Part shown: positions 12,211 through 22,928 of the stretch, piece by piece | Numbering within the stretch: position 1 is the first letter of the stretch | Layout of the letters: the number at the start of each line of letters is the position of its first letter | Origin: Trametes villosa | Lineage: Eukaryota; Basidiomycota; Agaricomycetes; Polyporales; Polyporaceae | Length of the DNA: 64,000 nucleotides | Direction of reading: 5' to 3' | Assembly (NCBI GenBank): GCA_002964805.2 | Contig: PUDQ02000032.1 | Span: 992,001 to 1,056,000, forward strand | Translations under genes and position numbers: made by a program | The notes under the pieces: model-generated | Databases searched by the model: none | What the model was told of the DNA's origin: nothing | The model's input: the letters and a program-made list of their open reading frames with translations, nothing else

Positions 12211-12869
12211 AGCTACCACTCTATGCGCAAGGTAATCAATGCCTAGGTATTTCTATGTGCTCCTGTAGATGTACTAGCCGTCATTACATGTACAGGCTCA
12301 AGCAATACCATCTAATGTACAATTTTGCTGATCTGGCACCTTCAGTGTGCCATATATTACCCTATAGCCGGTGAGGGAAGCCATGGCTAAATCAACTGAT
12401 AACCATGCTAGATTGTACTACTATATACCTATCCAGGACATTAAGAATGGGGGCAAACGGTAGGAAACTCGCACAGATATGTATTTTACATTTTTAGATG
12501 GGCTCCCTACAGTGCTGTACTGTATGCAAGCCCAGGGCAGCCGCCGAGACCGTCTTAAGACGGCCTGTGGCTGAGCCCTCCCCGAGAAGATATCGCCATA
12601 GCTTCACCACCAAAGCTCCTATTCCTTAGCTTTTTTGTACATACGTAGCCATAGGGTATACCTACCGGGATCTGCGCTCAACATGCTTATCGGGCGCGGG
12701 TCGGGTCGAGGATGGCATTGCCTACCTGGAGAGGCCTGGAGGCACTGATAAGGCCGGGAACCGGGGAGAAGGGGTTAGTATACTGATCGCATGGTACTAA
12801 ACCATTCTGCTACGTATTGCAAGGGAGTTACAGCTGGATTCAAGCGAAACGGGTAGGATTTGGGTGAGT

Positions 12870-13839
12870 AGTGGCCAGGTGAAGGGGGCAGGGGGGTGGG
12901 GAGAGGCATGTGGCGACTGCAACGGTTCCCGCGGTCGGACCACGACGAAAAGCATACCGACGGAAAGCTGCGTTCAGCAGCTTTCTGGGGGTATGCGTTT
13001 CGTGGCGGTGCGCGTCCGCGTTCGCGGGATATCGGGAAAATGGCCGTCCTGGGGCCAGACCCCAGCATGAGGCTATCTGGCGCTTTTGAGCTGTTGTACC
13101 TGGGCTGTAAAGCCAAATGAGCAGATGCTCACCAAGCAATAGGGGCCTGTACAACGTTTCAGCCAGGTCCCTGGCAAAATGAGCGAGATTCAGCCCAGGA
13201 GATGAGTCTGTGCTCCTGCCCTGGATGGGCGGAGCGCAGAATCACATCCGCTGGGCCGATCCGTGCGCGCATAGGCTCGCCAGAAAGCCCTGTTCAGCCT
13301 CTTTCTGGGGAGCCCGCACGCGCCCCGTTGCAACGCGAAACGGGCGAGCTATCGCCCGGATCGCGTCGCCTGAGTGGGCCTATTTGTACACAGTGTAGCG
13401 GCGTTAGTACGCACCGTATCAGTTCACACTATTGGGGTGTATTGAAGCCCTTTGTAATGCGAACAAATAGAGCCACTTGCGAGGCGAATCGGCCGCGGAA
13501 CGAGCGAGATACGAGGGCAGCAAGCTGCCCAAGGGAGGTGGGATGAGGGGAACCTGCCTAATCGGGGCAGTTCCCAGCCGAGAGCCAAAGCGCCCAGATT
13601 CCCGCGCCACCGGAGTGGCCGGGAGCTCGGATTGATGAGATAAGAGTACTATCTACAGGAGATAAGAAGAGCCCGGGCTGATAAGCAGCCACCCGCCGAA
13701 ACCGGCCGTATTAGGCAGGTGCCCGGGCTGCTACTGGGGCGGGAGGGCCGGAAAATGATATAATAAAAGCTCTACGGTTTATAATGTAATGCGCTCTGGG
13801 CTATTAGACGGTACATGTTATATTATAACTACCACAGCT
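12870..13839 (-). repeat. right arm of the foldback element
   Basis: Inverted partner of 11233-12210. The two arms could fold into a cruciform or a long hairpin transcript. The inner edge is approximate, near the GTGGGGAGAGGCATGTGG sequence. Confidence 0.8.
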
Positions 13840-16800
13840 TGTGGTCGTTGTGACCGGAGGCATGTATTTCGTACCGGGGGGCGTTTTCGCGAGAACGCTC
13901 ACGACGCATGTTGTCGTCGCGTTCGCGAGGTTGATGCCTGTGTTGATCGTCGTCTCGGCGAGAGCGGCGGTCACGACCGGCGATACGGTCTTCGTAGCGT
14001 CCCTGAGGACGGTGCTCGTCGACGACGTTGCGGCGCTGGTAGTCTTCACGCGAGGCAGATGGATCGTTGTCGGAGTAGTACTGGTCGGAGCCGTTTTCGT
14101 ACTCGACGCGAGGGTCGTAGCGCATGTCGTCGGAGTATCCTTGAGCCTGTCGCTGCGGGTTGTTCGAGTAGCCGGGGAAGTTGTTGTTGTTGTTGTAGTT
14201 GGTGATGTTGTTCGGGTTGTAATACATAGGGTTGGGGTAGGAGGGTTGGTTTGGGAAGGGGGATGCGAAGGGTTGTTGTCCGCGATACGTGTTGCCCGGT
14301 GGGTTCGGGAAGAAGCCGGTATTGAAGTAGGGATTGACGGGGGTAGGGTTAACGTAGTTCGGGACGAAGGGATAGTGGTCGTTGCTCACGTTCCGCTGAT
14401 TGTTTCGAGAGAGCGAGGTCGAGGGAGGCGGGCCTTGTACAGAGCCCGACGGGTTGTTGAAGTCGTTTCGTGCGCGTACGAGGGGCGCCGGAACGTCCGC
14501 CGTAGCGTTCGCGTCGTCGTTGCCTTCAGACTGGAGGGCGGGAGCCGAGCGACTCGCAGTGGTCGCGTGGTTGTCGCCTTCAGGCTGGATGGCAGGAGCC
14601 GACCGACTCGTAGCGGTCGCGTCGTTGTGGCCTTCAGACTGGACAGCAGGAGTCGAGCGATCCGGAGGCGGTGATGCGTTCGCATCGTCCAAGGTGCGCA
14701 GAAAGCGGATGCGAGCGTCAAGATCGTCCTCGCGGTCCTGGATGATGGTGTAGTCGCTGACGAGTTTGACGGTACTGTACTTGTCCCATTCGACGAAGCG
14801 GATGTGCTGCCAATCATCGGGGAGGTGGATATACCTACCGTCGACATCTTGTTCCAAGTACGACGCACGGAGGGGAGGGTAACCGTCGTACGTGTGAGCT
14901 GATATGAATCAAAGCATCAGTAAATTGAACGGACAATTGGCGAAGGGTCTTACCCCACAGCGCCGTCAGGAAGCGTTTCAAACGATCTAATGCAACACCC
15001 TTCGTCCACTCGTCTTCCCAGACCGGCAACTTGGGGCGGCCTGTGGGATCGTACTCGAGGAGGTCGTCGTTGGGAACTGGGCTTGGAGCTATTGGACGTT
15101 GATGCGACACATGTAAGGGATAAAGTTAACCAATGCTATGTTAGTGTATATAACAGACTTATAATAGGGCGAGGACGTACGTAGAATCTCGTCCACGAAA
15201 CTCAACCAACGTGCCTTTTCGCGTCGGGATGCGCCTCCCTGGTACGTGGAGAAGTCGGCGGCTGTGGGGTTGAGGGAAATACTAGGTATGGGTAAGGTCA
15301 ATATTGTTGGAGTCAACGCGGGGTGGAGGAGTTACCTTCCGGAGCGAGTGCGGTTGAACCTGTCCCGGTATGCATACTGTACCGAAAAGGCGGCCTGACC
15401 GACGCCGCCCTCCTTGAAGCCAATCAACGACATCAAACGTGTATACAACATGTCGCCGATGTTCGCCTGGTCACTGTAATATACACAGTTAGAATCAGAC
15501 AGTGGGTGTGACAATGGGTACTGACCGGAAGCAGGTGTCAACGACGGATAGGGGAGCGCTGTCGACGTCATGGTTTGAGAATCGAGGAATACGGGGATCT
15601 GACGGGATGCTGGACGAGATCTGGACAAGGGAAGTGGCCTCCTTGACGGGGCCACCTGCGTCGGCGGCATCCGAAACCCGGTCGAGGTTGTCGTTGCTGA
15701 GGTCCTCGGTAAGAGGGTCGACGTCAGCGCGGACTTGAACGTCTACCTCCACGGGGGAGTTGGCGTTACGGCTGGCGGCGGTAGTGGCGTTGACGGGGCC
15801 GTCATGCGGAGCATCAGATCGACGTCGGCGACGAGGGGCAGATGGCGGAGGAGGGTCTTGCATCTGCGCGTCGTCGTCCTCCTCTTCGTCCTCGCTTTCG
15901 ACGTTCTCGTTCTGCGCAGCATTGTCGAAGACGCCCTCCTGGGAGGCGTTGTCGGTTGAGCGCGCGTCATCGCCGTCTTCAGCTGTATTGTCGTATGAGT
16001 TGTCGTTCGTATGAGCGTCATTACGATAACTGATATACACGACGACTTACTGGGGACGTTGTCGGGCTCCGACGGTTCGGACATGACCACGGTGGCCTTC
16101 TTCTTACCCTTCATCGGAGACTTCTTTTTCTTGCTGTCGTTGTGGTTGTCGTCGCCGTTGTCGTCGCCATTGTCGTCGCCGTTGTCGTCGCCGCTGTTGT
16201 TGCTGTCCTTGTCGTCGTCAGCCGAGAACTCCGCGACCTCCTTGAGATACTTCTGGATGTCCTCGGGTCTGCGGGTGTGGTTACTGTAGAAGTTGTGAAC
16301 AGACTGCAATGGGGTAAGTAAATCTCAATAGCACATGGACGTGGATCGAAACACATTACTTTCTCTAGCTGGACCTTCGTCTTGTCGCCGAACTTGAAGT
16401 GCTTGAAGATGTGTTCGGCAATGGAGTTGGAGTAAGTCCGTCGCGTCCGGTCCGGGGCGTTGCGGTACTGATTGAGGTGGTTCATCATGTACTTGTACGC
16501 AGGTCGGTACGTGGTACGCCACTCGGTACGTTGACGTCCGGGCTCCTTAGTGGGCGTAGGGGACCGTGCGGACGTGGAACCCTTCGCCTTTCCCTTGGAC
16601 TTCTTTGTTGCAACCCGGTTTTGTTCGTCGTCGTCGCTCGATTCATCATCTGGAGGCTATGTTGAAATACATGTTAGCGCATTAGTTAACATGGCTTCGT
16701 ACCGCTGTCATTCTCCTGTTCGTCATCGCTATCCCCCTTGTGTTTGGACTTCGTGACATGTTTAGTCTTCTTATCGGCAGGGGAAGGGGCGGGGGCGCTC

Positions 16801-16883
16801 TTGGAACTGGTCTTCTCCTTCTTGACTTTGGCACGAGCAACGGACGGACTCGCTTTGGAACGGGAGGAAGAAGTGCGCGCCAT
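13840..16883 (-). CDS. 5' part of a large acidic, low-complexity cargo gene (truncated by an insertion)
   Basis: Start ATG at 16883 (MARTSSSRSKASPSVARAK). Eight exons with regular GT-AG introns and consistent phases run to 13840; beyond that the frame meets a TAG at 13831-13829 inside the foldback element. About 800 residues remain. Order: a Lys/Ser-rich head, a folded-looking block (TEWRTTYRPAYKYMMNHLNQ; SNSIAEHIFKHFKFGDKTKV), a GDDN repeat run, an acidic region, then LPVWEDEWTKGVALDRLKRF and RYIHLPDDWQHIRFVEWDKY. Three imperfect copies of an 'APAxQxEGxxxAT' repeat follow, then an Asn/Tyr/Pro-rich and finally an Arg/Asp-rich region. I do not recognise the family. The composition suggests a nuclear, partly disordered protein. 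Its 3' exons survive at 10428-11232. Confidence 0.65.
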
Positions 16884-18158
16884 GGTAGTGACAGTAGTCG
16901 AGAGAGGCAGTATAAGCAGATCGTAGATTCAAAGTGGGGCGTAGATGAAGCAGTTAGCACGGCACAGATTCAGCAGAGGTCGAGCGAGACGGAGGACAAG
17001 ACTCAGAGCGGCGAAGTACGCGCAGCGGTTGAAGTGATTAGAGTTCGCCGCGTGCGGTTCTATAAGCGCCCATCAGCGGCGTTCACATAAACTTTGCAAA
17101 TTCCAACCAAGTTCAACTATGCAGGGTCGAGCAGTCGTGGGGAGCAACTATTTTGGATAGCTGAGGTGCGGTGGGGCGCGAGGCAGTGCGGTTCGCTACA
17201 ATTATAGAAGACTCTCAACCTGACGGGAGGTCGGTAGGGTGTAGATGTGGCTCATTGTACATGGTGAGATAACATACGTGATATTATATGCGTTATTATA
17301 TTAACAACATGTTACATACGGCACATAACACATACAATATGTTAACTTAAAAAGTGAACATGTCCGTCGTATCATAGCGGTCGGATGTAAGTGAAATGTG
17401 CTGCAAAACTGGCAATATTGAGCTCACAATAATGTCACTGATAACACAAACAATTATAGCACATTTAATTGCAACTGTCAACATATTACACCAATGTTGA
17501 AGACTGTGAGCCCATCAACATACATAACTGATACGTATCGATGGTTATTACCGGAAAGGAGCGGGGGTGGATGTGTTATAGGAGCACATAAAAACACTAT
17601 GTAGGACGGGGATTGGCAGATGGGATTTTATAAATTGATGTTAGCATATACGTTGTGCAGTTTTATCTGCACTTTGTGTTATATGTATGGCAGGTCATAG
17701 CGCAATCCACTTTTATGAGACATGATACGTGGTCTGCTGTATGTGATAGAATGTATGTGCCTGTTACATTTCCAAGGCTCGTCGCGGCCGCCGCTGTGCA
17801 GCACACATAGTAGCTGATTCACGCATCTGCTGACTAGTTTGCCCAACTCCATGACCACGAGGCTGTGGGAAGATATTACTGTAATCCCAAATTGAGCACT
17901 GAATAGTCATCATTTCTCCTTCCATCTCACTCCAAAGTCACTCATTTACTGCTTCGCTACTTCTTTTACTTATTTGATACGTTGCCGCTTCGCTTCTTCG
18001 CTTGCGCGGCGTTCAGAGGTCGCCGCAACCCAATTCTGTCCTCATACGTAATAATTTGACACCTGCTCGTCCGGCCAGACTCTACAGGTGTTTACAGCAC
18101 ACAGCATAAGGACGAAACCTGTGGACGACCACTCTGCAGCAACCCTGTTTTCCTATCC
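16884..18158. other. AT-rich intergenic region inside the Helitron
   Basis: About 1.3 kb of AT-rich sequence between two divergent cargo genes. It likely holds both promoters. TAACAT-type words recur, but no exon, tRNA or transposon end is seen. Confidence 0.4.
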
Positions 18159-19208
18159 ATGAATCCACCCTCGTTCATCCCTCTACCCTCCCTCCCTGCA
18201 ACACCGGTGTATCGCCCGTTGTACGTCGCGCGATGCAGGTCGACGAATCATCCCAACCCACCGAAAACGGGTAGCGAGCTGTACATCGCGGCCGCACCTC
18301 TGGACGCGTCCTTCGCACTCGACTCCAAGGTCCATCTCCACGTCGTTCCTCCCCCTGTGGATGGAATTCCTCCCATCGAGATATCGCGGCTCCCGAATGT
18401 TGCGATACCGACGTCGTTCTACGGGCGTATCGCAGGAGAGAGGCGGCGCACACGGAGGGAAGTCGAGATTGTGGTCATGAACGACGATCCCTGGGCGCCC
18501 TTGCAGCGCGCCTTTATAGCTTGTAGCTTGGCGAGTGCGATCATGCCGATCCCGGACCTCGCCGACCTCATCACACTACGCCTCCGAGCAGACCCGGGCC
18601 CGGTACCTACACGGCCGCCAGTCAGTCTCGACGACGACGAGCGCGATACGATCTACACCGCGACTCCCCGAAACTCGGTCGTCTTGCCGTCGGGCCTGAC
18701 CAGAACTGTGCGCACCGAACAGCCATTCGGGCTCCTCGGCGACCGATGCTACGCGCCGCTGGAGATGGGAGCGTGGTGGCCGTCGGATGTCGCCTTGATG
18801 GACGGCCTATCCGGTCCGGCAGCCCCACCGTGCCCGTCGCCTGTTGACCTTCCGCGCGCTCGGTACCCGGAGGCTATGGCGTCGAGCCCACCCCTGCAGA
18901 TGCCCTTCCCTGAGCTCCCCGGTGCGGCAGAGGTCTCCCACCCGCCCTTCTCATCCACACCTCCTCCGTGTGAGCCGCCGCGCAAACGACGTCGTGTGGA
19001 TGTGAGTCTCCCTCCCCCGTCGTGGGATATGGCGACGTCCCCGTCGCAAGTATGGGAGACTTATGGGGCCAGACCGAGCACGGACATTGGTCGGCCGGAG
19101 ACATGGGGATCGCCGACGGGATGGGACCCAATCATGCGCTCCGACACGAACGTAGGTGACGGCATGTCATATGGCGGGAGCTCGGATGCGAGGGTATACT
19201 ACTACTGA
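18159..19208 (+). CDS. intronless proline-rich cargo protein with SV40-type nuclear signal
   Basis: A single exon of 349 codons from a clean ATG. It is markedly more GC-rich than the surrounding element. The N-terminal 160 residues look folded (GSELYIAAAPLDASFALDSK; PPIEISRLPNVAIPTSFYGR; FIACSLASAIMPIPDLADLI). The C-terminal half is rich in proline and serine and contains PRKRRRVDV, a close match to the SV40-type nuclear localisation signal. No catalytic motif or known domain is recognised. The base composition could reflect recent capture of a host gene by the Helitron, or simply strong coding bias. Confidence 0.65.
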   Translation: MNPPSFIPLPSLPATPVYRPLYVARCRSTNHPNPPKTGSELYIAAAPLDASFALDSKVHLHVVPPPVDGIPPIEISRLPNVAIPTSFYGRIAGERRRTRREVEIVVMNDDPWAPLQRAFIACSLASAIMPIPDLADLITLRLRADPGPVPTRPPVSLDDDERDTIYTATPRNSVVLPSGLTRTVRTEQPFGLLGDRCYAPLEMGAWWPSDVALMDGLSGPAAPPCPSPVDLPRARYPEAMASSPPLQMPFPELPGAAEVSHPPFSSTPPPCEPPRKRRRVDVSLPPPSWDMATSPSQVWETYGARPSTDIGRPETWGSPTGWDPIMRSDTNVGDGMSYGGSSDARVYYY

Positions 19209-19695
19209 TGTATTGGACGCGTGTTTTTTTTCGATCGTTACGCAACTATCGTTACCTTTCTCGCGCGTTTGGAATGCGGATGTTATCAAGTCACGGCTCG
19301 TGCTCTTACAGTTGTACGATATAACCTGTTCGTTAGCAAATGTGTTATAGTGAATTCCATGGAATTATCACAATGATCATCTAACAAGTACAATAAAGAG
19401 AGCATGGAAACAGATCACAATTCAGTCAAGAATGTAGCATGGGTAACAAAGCAACGAAACATTGCCGACATCGACGACGGTGAGCCTCCGGGTCGCATGC
19501 AGCCCATCGTCTCCGTGATGCATCATTCGCTCAATCAGTGTTATTGTCTACCCCGATGTGATACAGTATAAGTGAGCATTATACACGGTGCGATTTGAAG
19601 AAATCGAGTACGAACTGTGGTGGTCTGAAGTCGGCACAATTTTGTTGTTGTTGTCGTTGGTATAACTCGTTACGACTTTGTGTTATAGTAACGGG
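19209..19695. other. AT-rich gap between convergent cargo genes
   Basis: No coding exon or structured element is recognised; it should hold 3' untranslated sequence of both neighbours. Confidence 0.4.
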
Positions 19696-20988
19696 TTAAG
19701 CGACTTGGCGTTTACGGATAGGAATATAGTCGCATCCCAAGTTACGCCGAATGCATTGCCTGTAAAATATCAGAGTGAACGTGATATGTGGTATACACGT
19801 TAAGTATGATTTTCAAAAAATGCTCACAGGCATCGGGCACTGCTGTCTTGAGTTTCCCGCACACATGCGATCTTCTTGTTACGACAGAAAGTGCAAGCAA
19901 CCTTGCGAACACGTGATTCTTCTCGGCCCTGTTATGAAATTGGTTAGCGTTATTGTATAGACATTTCGCCGATAGACGTGAAAGGGTCACCTACCTCCAA
20001 TGACGATGATGAAACCTGCGGTTGCAACACAATTTCCATACAACTCGCCAAAGACTGCTTGGTCAACCGCCATGAACAGTAGATACTGTCAACCGATGCG
20101 CATGGGTCCACACCGATGTTGGGGGAAATTGAGATGTCGGTGAGGATACTGAAGTGAGCTGCTAGTTGCGTGTCATCGGGGAATGCTGAATATAAAGTTA
20201 ACGACCCATATGAAGTAGTTGTGTTTAAATTACTAACATTCGAGTAACATGATGTCGTTTACGGAGGCCATGTAACAGACGAATGCACATACGGGTGTGT
20301 TCATAAGGAACTAACAACCATGATATAACAGAATTAGTGAACGGTGTTGATGAGCATATTAAAAATACATACGTACATGTTACGGTGTGTTGGGGTACAA
20401 CATGGTTGTAGTCAGTGCTCGTCGTTTTGTAAAGTGTACTCAGATGGCATACCCGGCCGATCTTCATATGGGGTCGGTATATCTACCAACGGCTGCTGCT
20501 GTTTTGTGTGGTACATGGTGTACATGGCATGTTGGTACTGGAAGTAAGCAATGTGAGGCGTGCAAGCCGTATGACGTACGTCGCTGTTCATGTCGTGCTC
20601 GGGGTGATTGTATTGATCGCTATAATTGACTGGAAGGATTCACAATTCAGTTATATGTTCATTTATTACAAGTGAACCCACCATCAATTGACAGAGCATC
20701 TTCGGGCGGGGTGGGTGGCCACGGTTGTCTGGCGGGTGGGTGGACATGATGCCTACGTGTTCGGAAGAAAGCATTATACTGTTATCACCAAACACTATAT
20801 TATGCCCACCTGACATACACTTACCTTGCAGGTGGGGGATGGAAGTTGCGCTGTATGCTGCTATTGTATAAAGTGATAGGCTGAAGGGATGGTGGTGCAT
20901 AGGGCGCGTCTTCTACAATGGGAGTTGCAATGGTGTCGTGATGTGCTATTTGATTGTGTTGGCTAGTGCGGTCAAGTGGGAGGGCCAT
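19696..20988 (-). CDS. C-terminal Zn2Cys6 (GAL4-type) transcription-factor-like cargo protein
   Basis: Assembled by eye from about eight exons with GT-AG introns in matching phase. The first likely ATG is at 20988 (MALPLDRTSQHNQIAHHDT) and the stop is a TAA at 19698-19696. A His/Pro/Gln-rich N-terminus is followed by MASVNDIMLLE, SFPDDTQLAAHFSILTDISI and CSWRLTKQSLASCMEIVLQP. At the C-terminus is a full binuclear zinc cluster, ACTFCRNKKIAC then RCLQCIRRNLGC, giving C-x2-C-x6-C-x10-C-x2-C-x6-C. Two introns interrupt this zinc region. Predicted nuclear DNA-binding regulator. Oddity: the exon around 20440-20370 contains an in-frame TGA (after QNDEH) that no simple intron removes, so the gene may be broken, or translation may start downstream near MNTPVCAFVCYMASV. 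Confidence 0.6.
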
Positions 20989-21596
20989 ATCGGGTGCATG
21001 AGCAAATGTGTATGCGGTATGCAGGGAAAAATAGCCAGTCAAGGAGTAAAGCATGATGTCCATGCAGTGCTGAACAATGTGAGACACAGTGAGAATGAGT
21101 GGCCTTACAGTTATACACAGACGGATGTGATTGGTACACGTTGTAGACAACGTGTCACTGCAGAGAATACAATTTCGGCAGCATAGGGTGATGTAAATGA
21201 ATATACATTTATTGAGTTTAATGACCGTACGTGATTTAAGATTTCTGACTGAATGCATAGAACATGGTGTGAGAGCATACACATGAAAGATGTCATGGAG
21301 TATGTCCATACTGGGTAATAAAGCAACGTTATGTGAATCGAACAGCAGGTAAAGTTACCATCTAACGCATGTATCAGTCCCAGATGAGGTGTACGATTAA
21401 TGTCAAAGTATGGCATTTTTATGAGCCAGAAATGTATAGTGCAGGGCTAGTACTGTCATATACAACAAATGAACAAGTACTTTTGGTACACAATGTGTTT
21501 CAATATTTGTTACACAGAATGGGAGTATACACAGACTGGTAGCTGATCCCAAATGTATTTAAATTTTCATCATCTACATTTTAGGAGTTCATGAAC

Positions 21597-22240
21597 CTAT
21601 TCTACATTCTGTAAAGATACGTTCGGTTCATGATGAGATAATGATGTTTGCAGGCGTATAAAAATAGATGTGTGCATACGACGACTTGTTGACAATTTGA
21701 AGCATTCCGATTGGATGCGTTTGGGGTGGCGCCATGTCTGCAGGGTTTGGTTACGTACATCAGAAGTTTAGAACCCCGTTATCTGTATGCTTCTTACAGT
21801 GATCCATGTCATGCGGTCTATTCTTTTGTTGAACATCTGATCTGCGCATGGGAAGAAAATGTGTGAGTGGCGCATAGCTGTAGCCTATCACGAACGGATA
21901 CAGAGCACATGTGGTTACTCACAACTCATTTGCAATTTGAAGCATTCCGATTGGCTGCGTTTGGGGTGGCGCCATGTCTGCAGGGTTTGGTTACGTACAT
22001 CAGAAGTTTAGAACCCCGTTATCTGTATGCTTCTTACAGTGATCCATGTCATGCGGTCTATTCTTTTGTTGAACATCTGATCTGCGCATGGGAAGAAAAT
22101 GTGTGAGTGGCGCATAGCTGTAGCCTATCACAAACGGATACAGAGCGCATGTGGTTACTCACAGCTCATTTGCAATTTGAAACACGCGTAGTGTTCAGTT
22201 TGGCTCGCGATGCCTGCACAGGGTTCTGTATATACGAAGT
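21597..22240 (-). CDS. cargo gene with tandemly duplicated exon pair (5' end unresolved)
   Basis: Alternating short exons with strong sites are visible. A 44-nt exon (YQMFNKRIDRMTWIT) is followed by GTAAGA...CTGCAG; a 55-nt exon (TWRHPKRIQSECFKLQMS) is followed by GTGAGT...GCGCAG. The pair totals 99 nt, so repeating it keeps the frame. Reading downstream, a diverged first exon (IASQTEHYACFKLQMS) leads into two copies of the 33-residue unit. A last exon then changes to FKLSTSRRMHTSIFIRLQTS and stops at a TAG at 21599-21597. The product is basic. No family is recognised. Exons upstream of 22240 were not resolved. Confidence 0.55.
21693..22172. repeat. two tandem copies of a 240-bp unit
   Basis: 21693-21932 and 21933-22172 are nearly identical, with only a handful of substitutions (for example GGATGCG versus GGCTGCG). 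A third copy begins at 22173 but diverges after about 10 bases. Each unit carries two exons and two introns of the minus-strand gene here. Confidence 0.95.
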
Positions 22241-22440
22241 TGAACAGAAATAGAAGGTCGTCATGGATATAGACATACATTTGTTTCACGTAGGGCGAAG
22301 CTGGCGGTGTTTAACGGATGAGGCCAGAATATGCAAGAATCTGCTCTTTCGTTGTCGTGGATGCCGTTATATATAGTTGCATGTATGCGATTGTGTGTTC
22401 GTGTATTGCACTTTCGCTACATGCGATCAGACAAATAACA

Positions 22441-22779
22441 ATGCAGCGACAAATTGATATGTCTCCCGACATCAGATCATTACCGTCGCATGTGATGGTA
22501 TTGCCAACAGCAATAATGCCATCAAGACCTCCTGATGTCCGACCTGTGAGTATGATGAAGTTGTTGATCAACGGGTCAGTGCATCCATCAGAAAATGAAG
22601 CAATCGAACGTGAACACCGTGTGGCAGATGAGAAACGAGCTTCTGGCGTCGCCGTAATTAGCCCACAGAACTGTGCCTATACCCACGCAGCCCTGATTAC
22701 ATACGTGCCGTACATCCTTAGTCTCAGCTACGACGGACGGACGGAACTCCAGCAACACATTGCCGTTATAGTGTTGTAG
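22441..22779 (+). CDS. uncertain open frame in the element
   Basis: An uninterrupted frame from an ATG (MQRQIDMSPDIRSLPSHVMV) to a TAG at about 22779, 112 residues, with no recognised motif. The opposite strand is also open over much of it and could contain 5' exons of the exon-duplication gene. I cannot decide between these readings. Confidence 0.25.
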   Translation: MQRQIDMSPDIRSLPSHVMVLPTAIMPSRPPDVRPVSMMKLLINGSVHPSENEAIEREHRVADEKRASGVAVISPQNCAYTHAALITYVPYILSLSYDGRTELQQHIAVIVL

Positions 22780-22928
22780 AGTGAGATATGTATATGTATA
22801 TATCACCGGTCACTCACCGGCACGGCATAGGAAGACGAAATTGACCCTTGACGTCCCTCACTCTACATCTGTGTCGATTGAACCGTCTCTGTTGTTAATA
22901 TTCCTTGGTATAAGCTGTCACACAGGAC

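Larger units (their letters stand above)
11233..13839. mobile_element. long-inverted-repeat (foldback or MULE-like) non-autonomous element
   Basis: About 2.6 kb made of two inverted arms of roughly 970 bp around a unique core of about 650 bp. The outer ends match as AGCTGTGGTAGTT...ATATAACATGTACCG and its complement. Neither arm nor core has a transposase-like frame. The element lies inside a coding exon of the large acidic gene. On the minus strand the flanks read ACCACAAGCTG before it and ACCACAGCTG after it, a possible imperfect 10-bp target duplication, which would suit a Mutator-like element. Those same bases also belong to the inverted ends, so the exact boundary is uncertain. Confidence 0.8.

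Noticed and set aside
21867..22106. Plus-strand frame spanning the 240-bp repeat
   Set aside because: It stops once per repeat unit, whereas the minus strand shows strong donors and acceptors with a frame open through all units.
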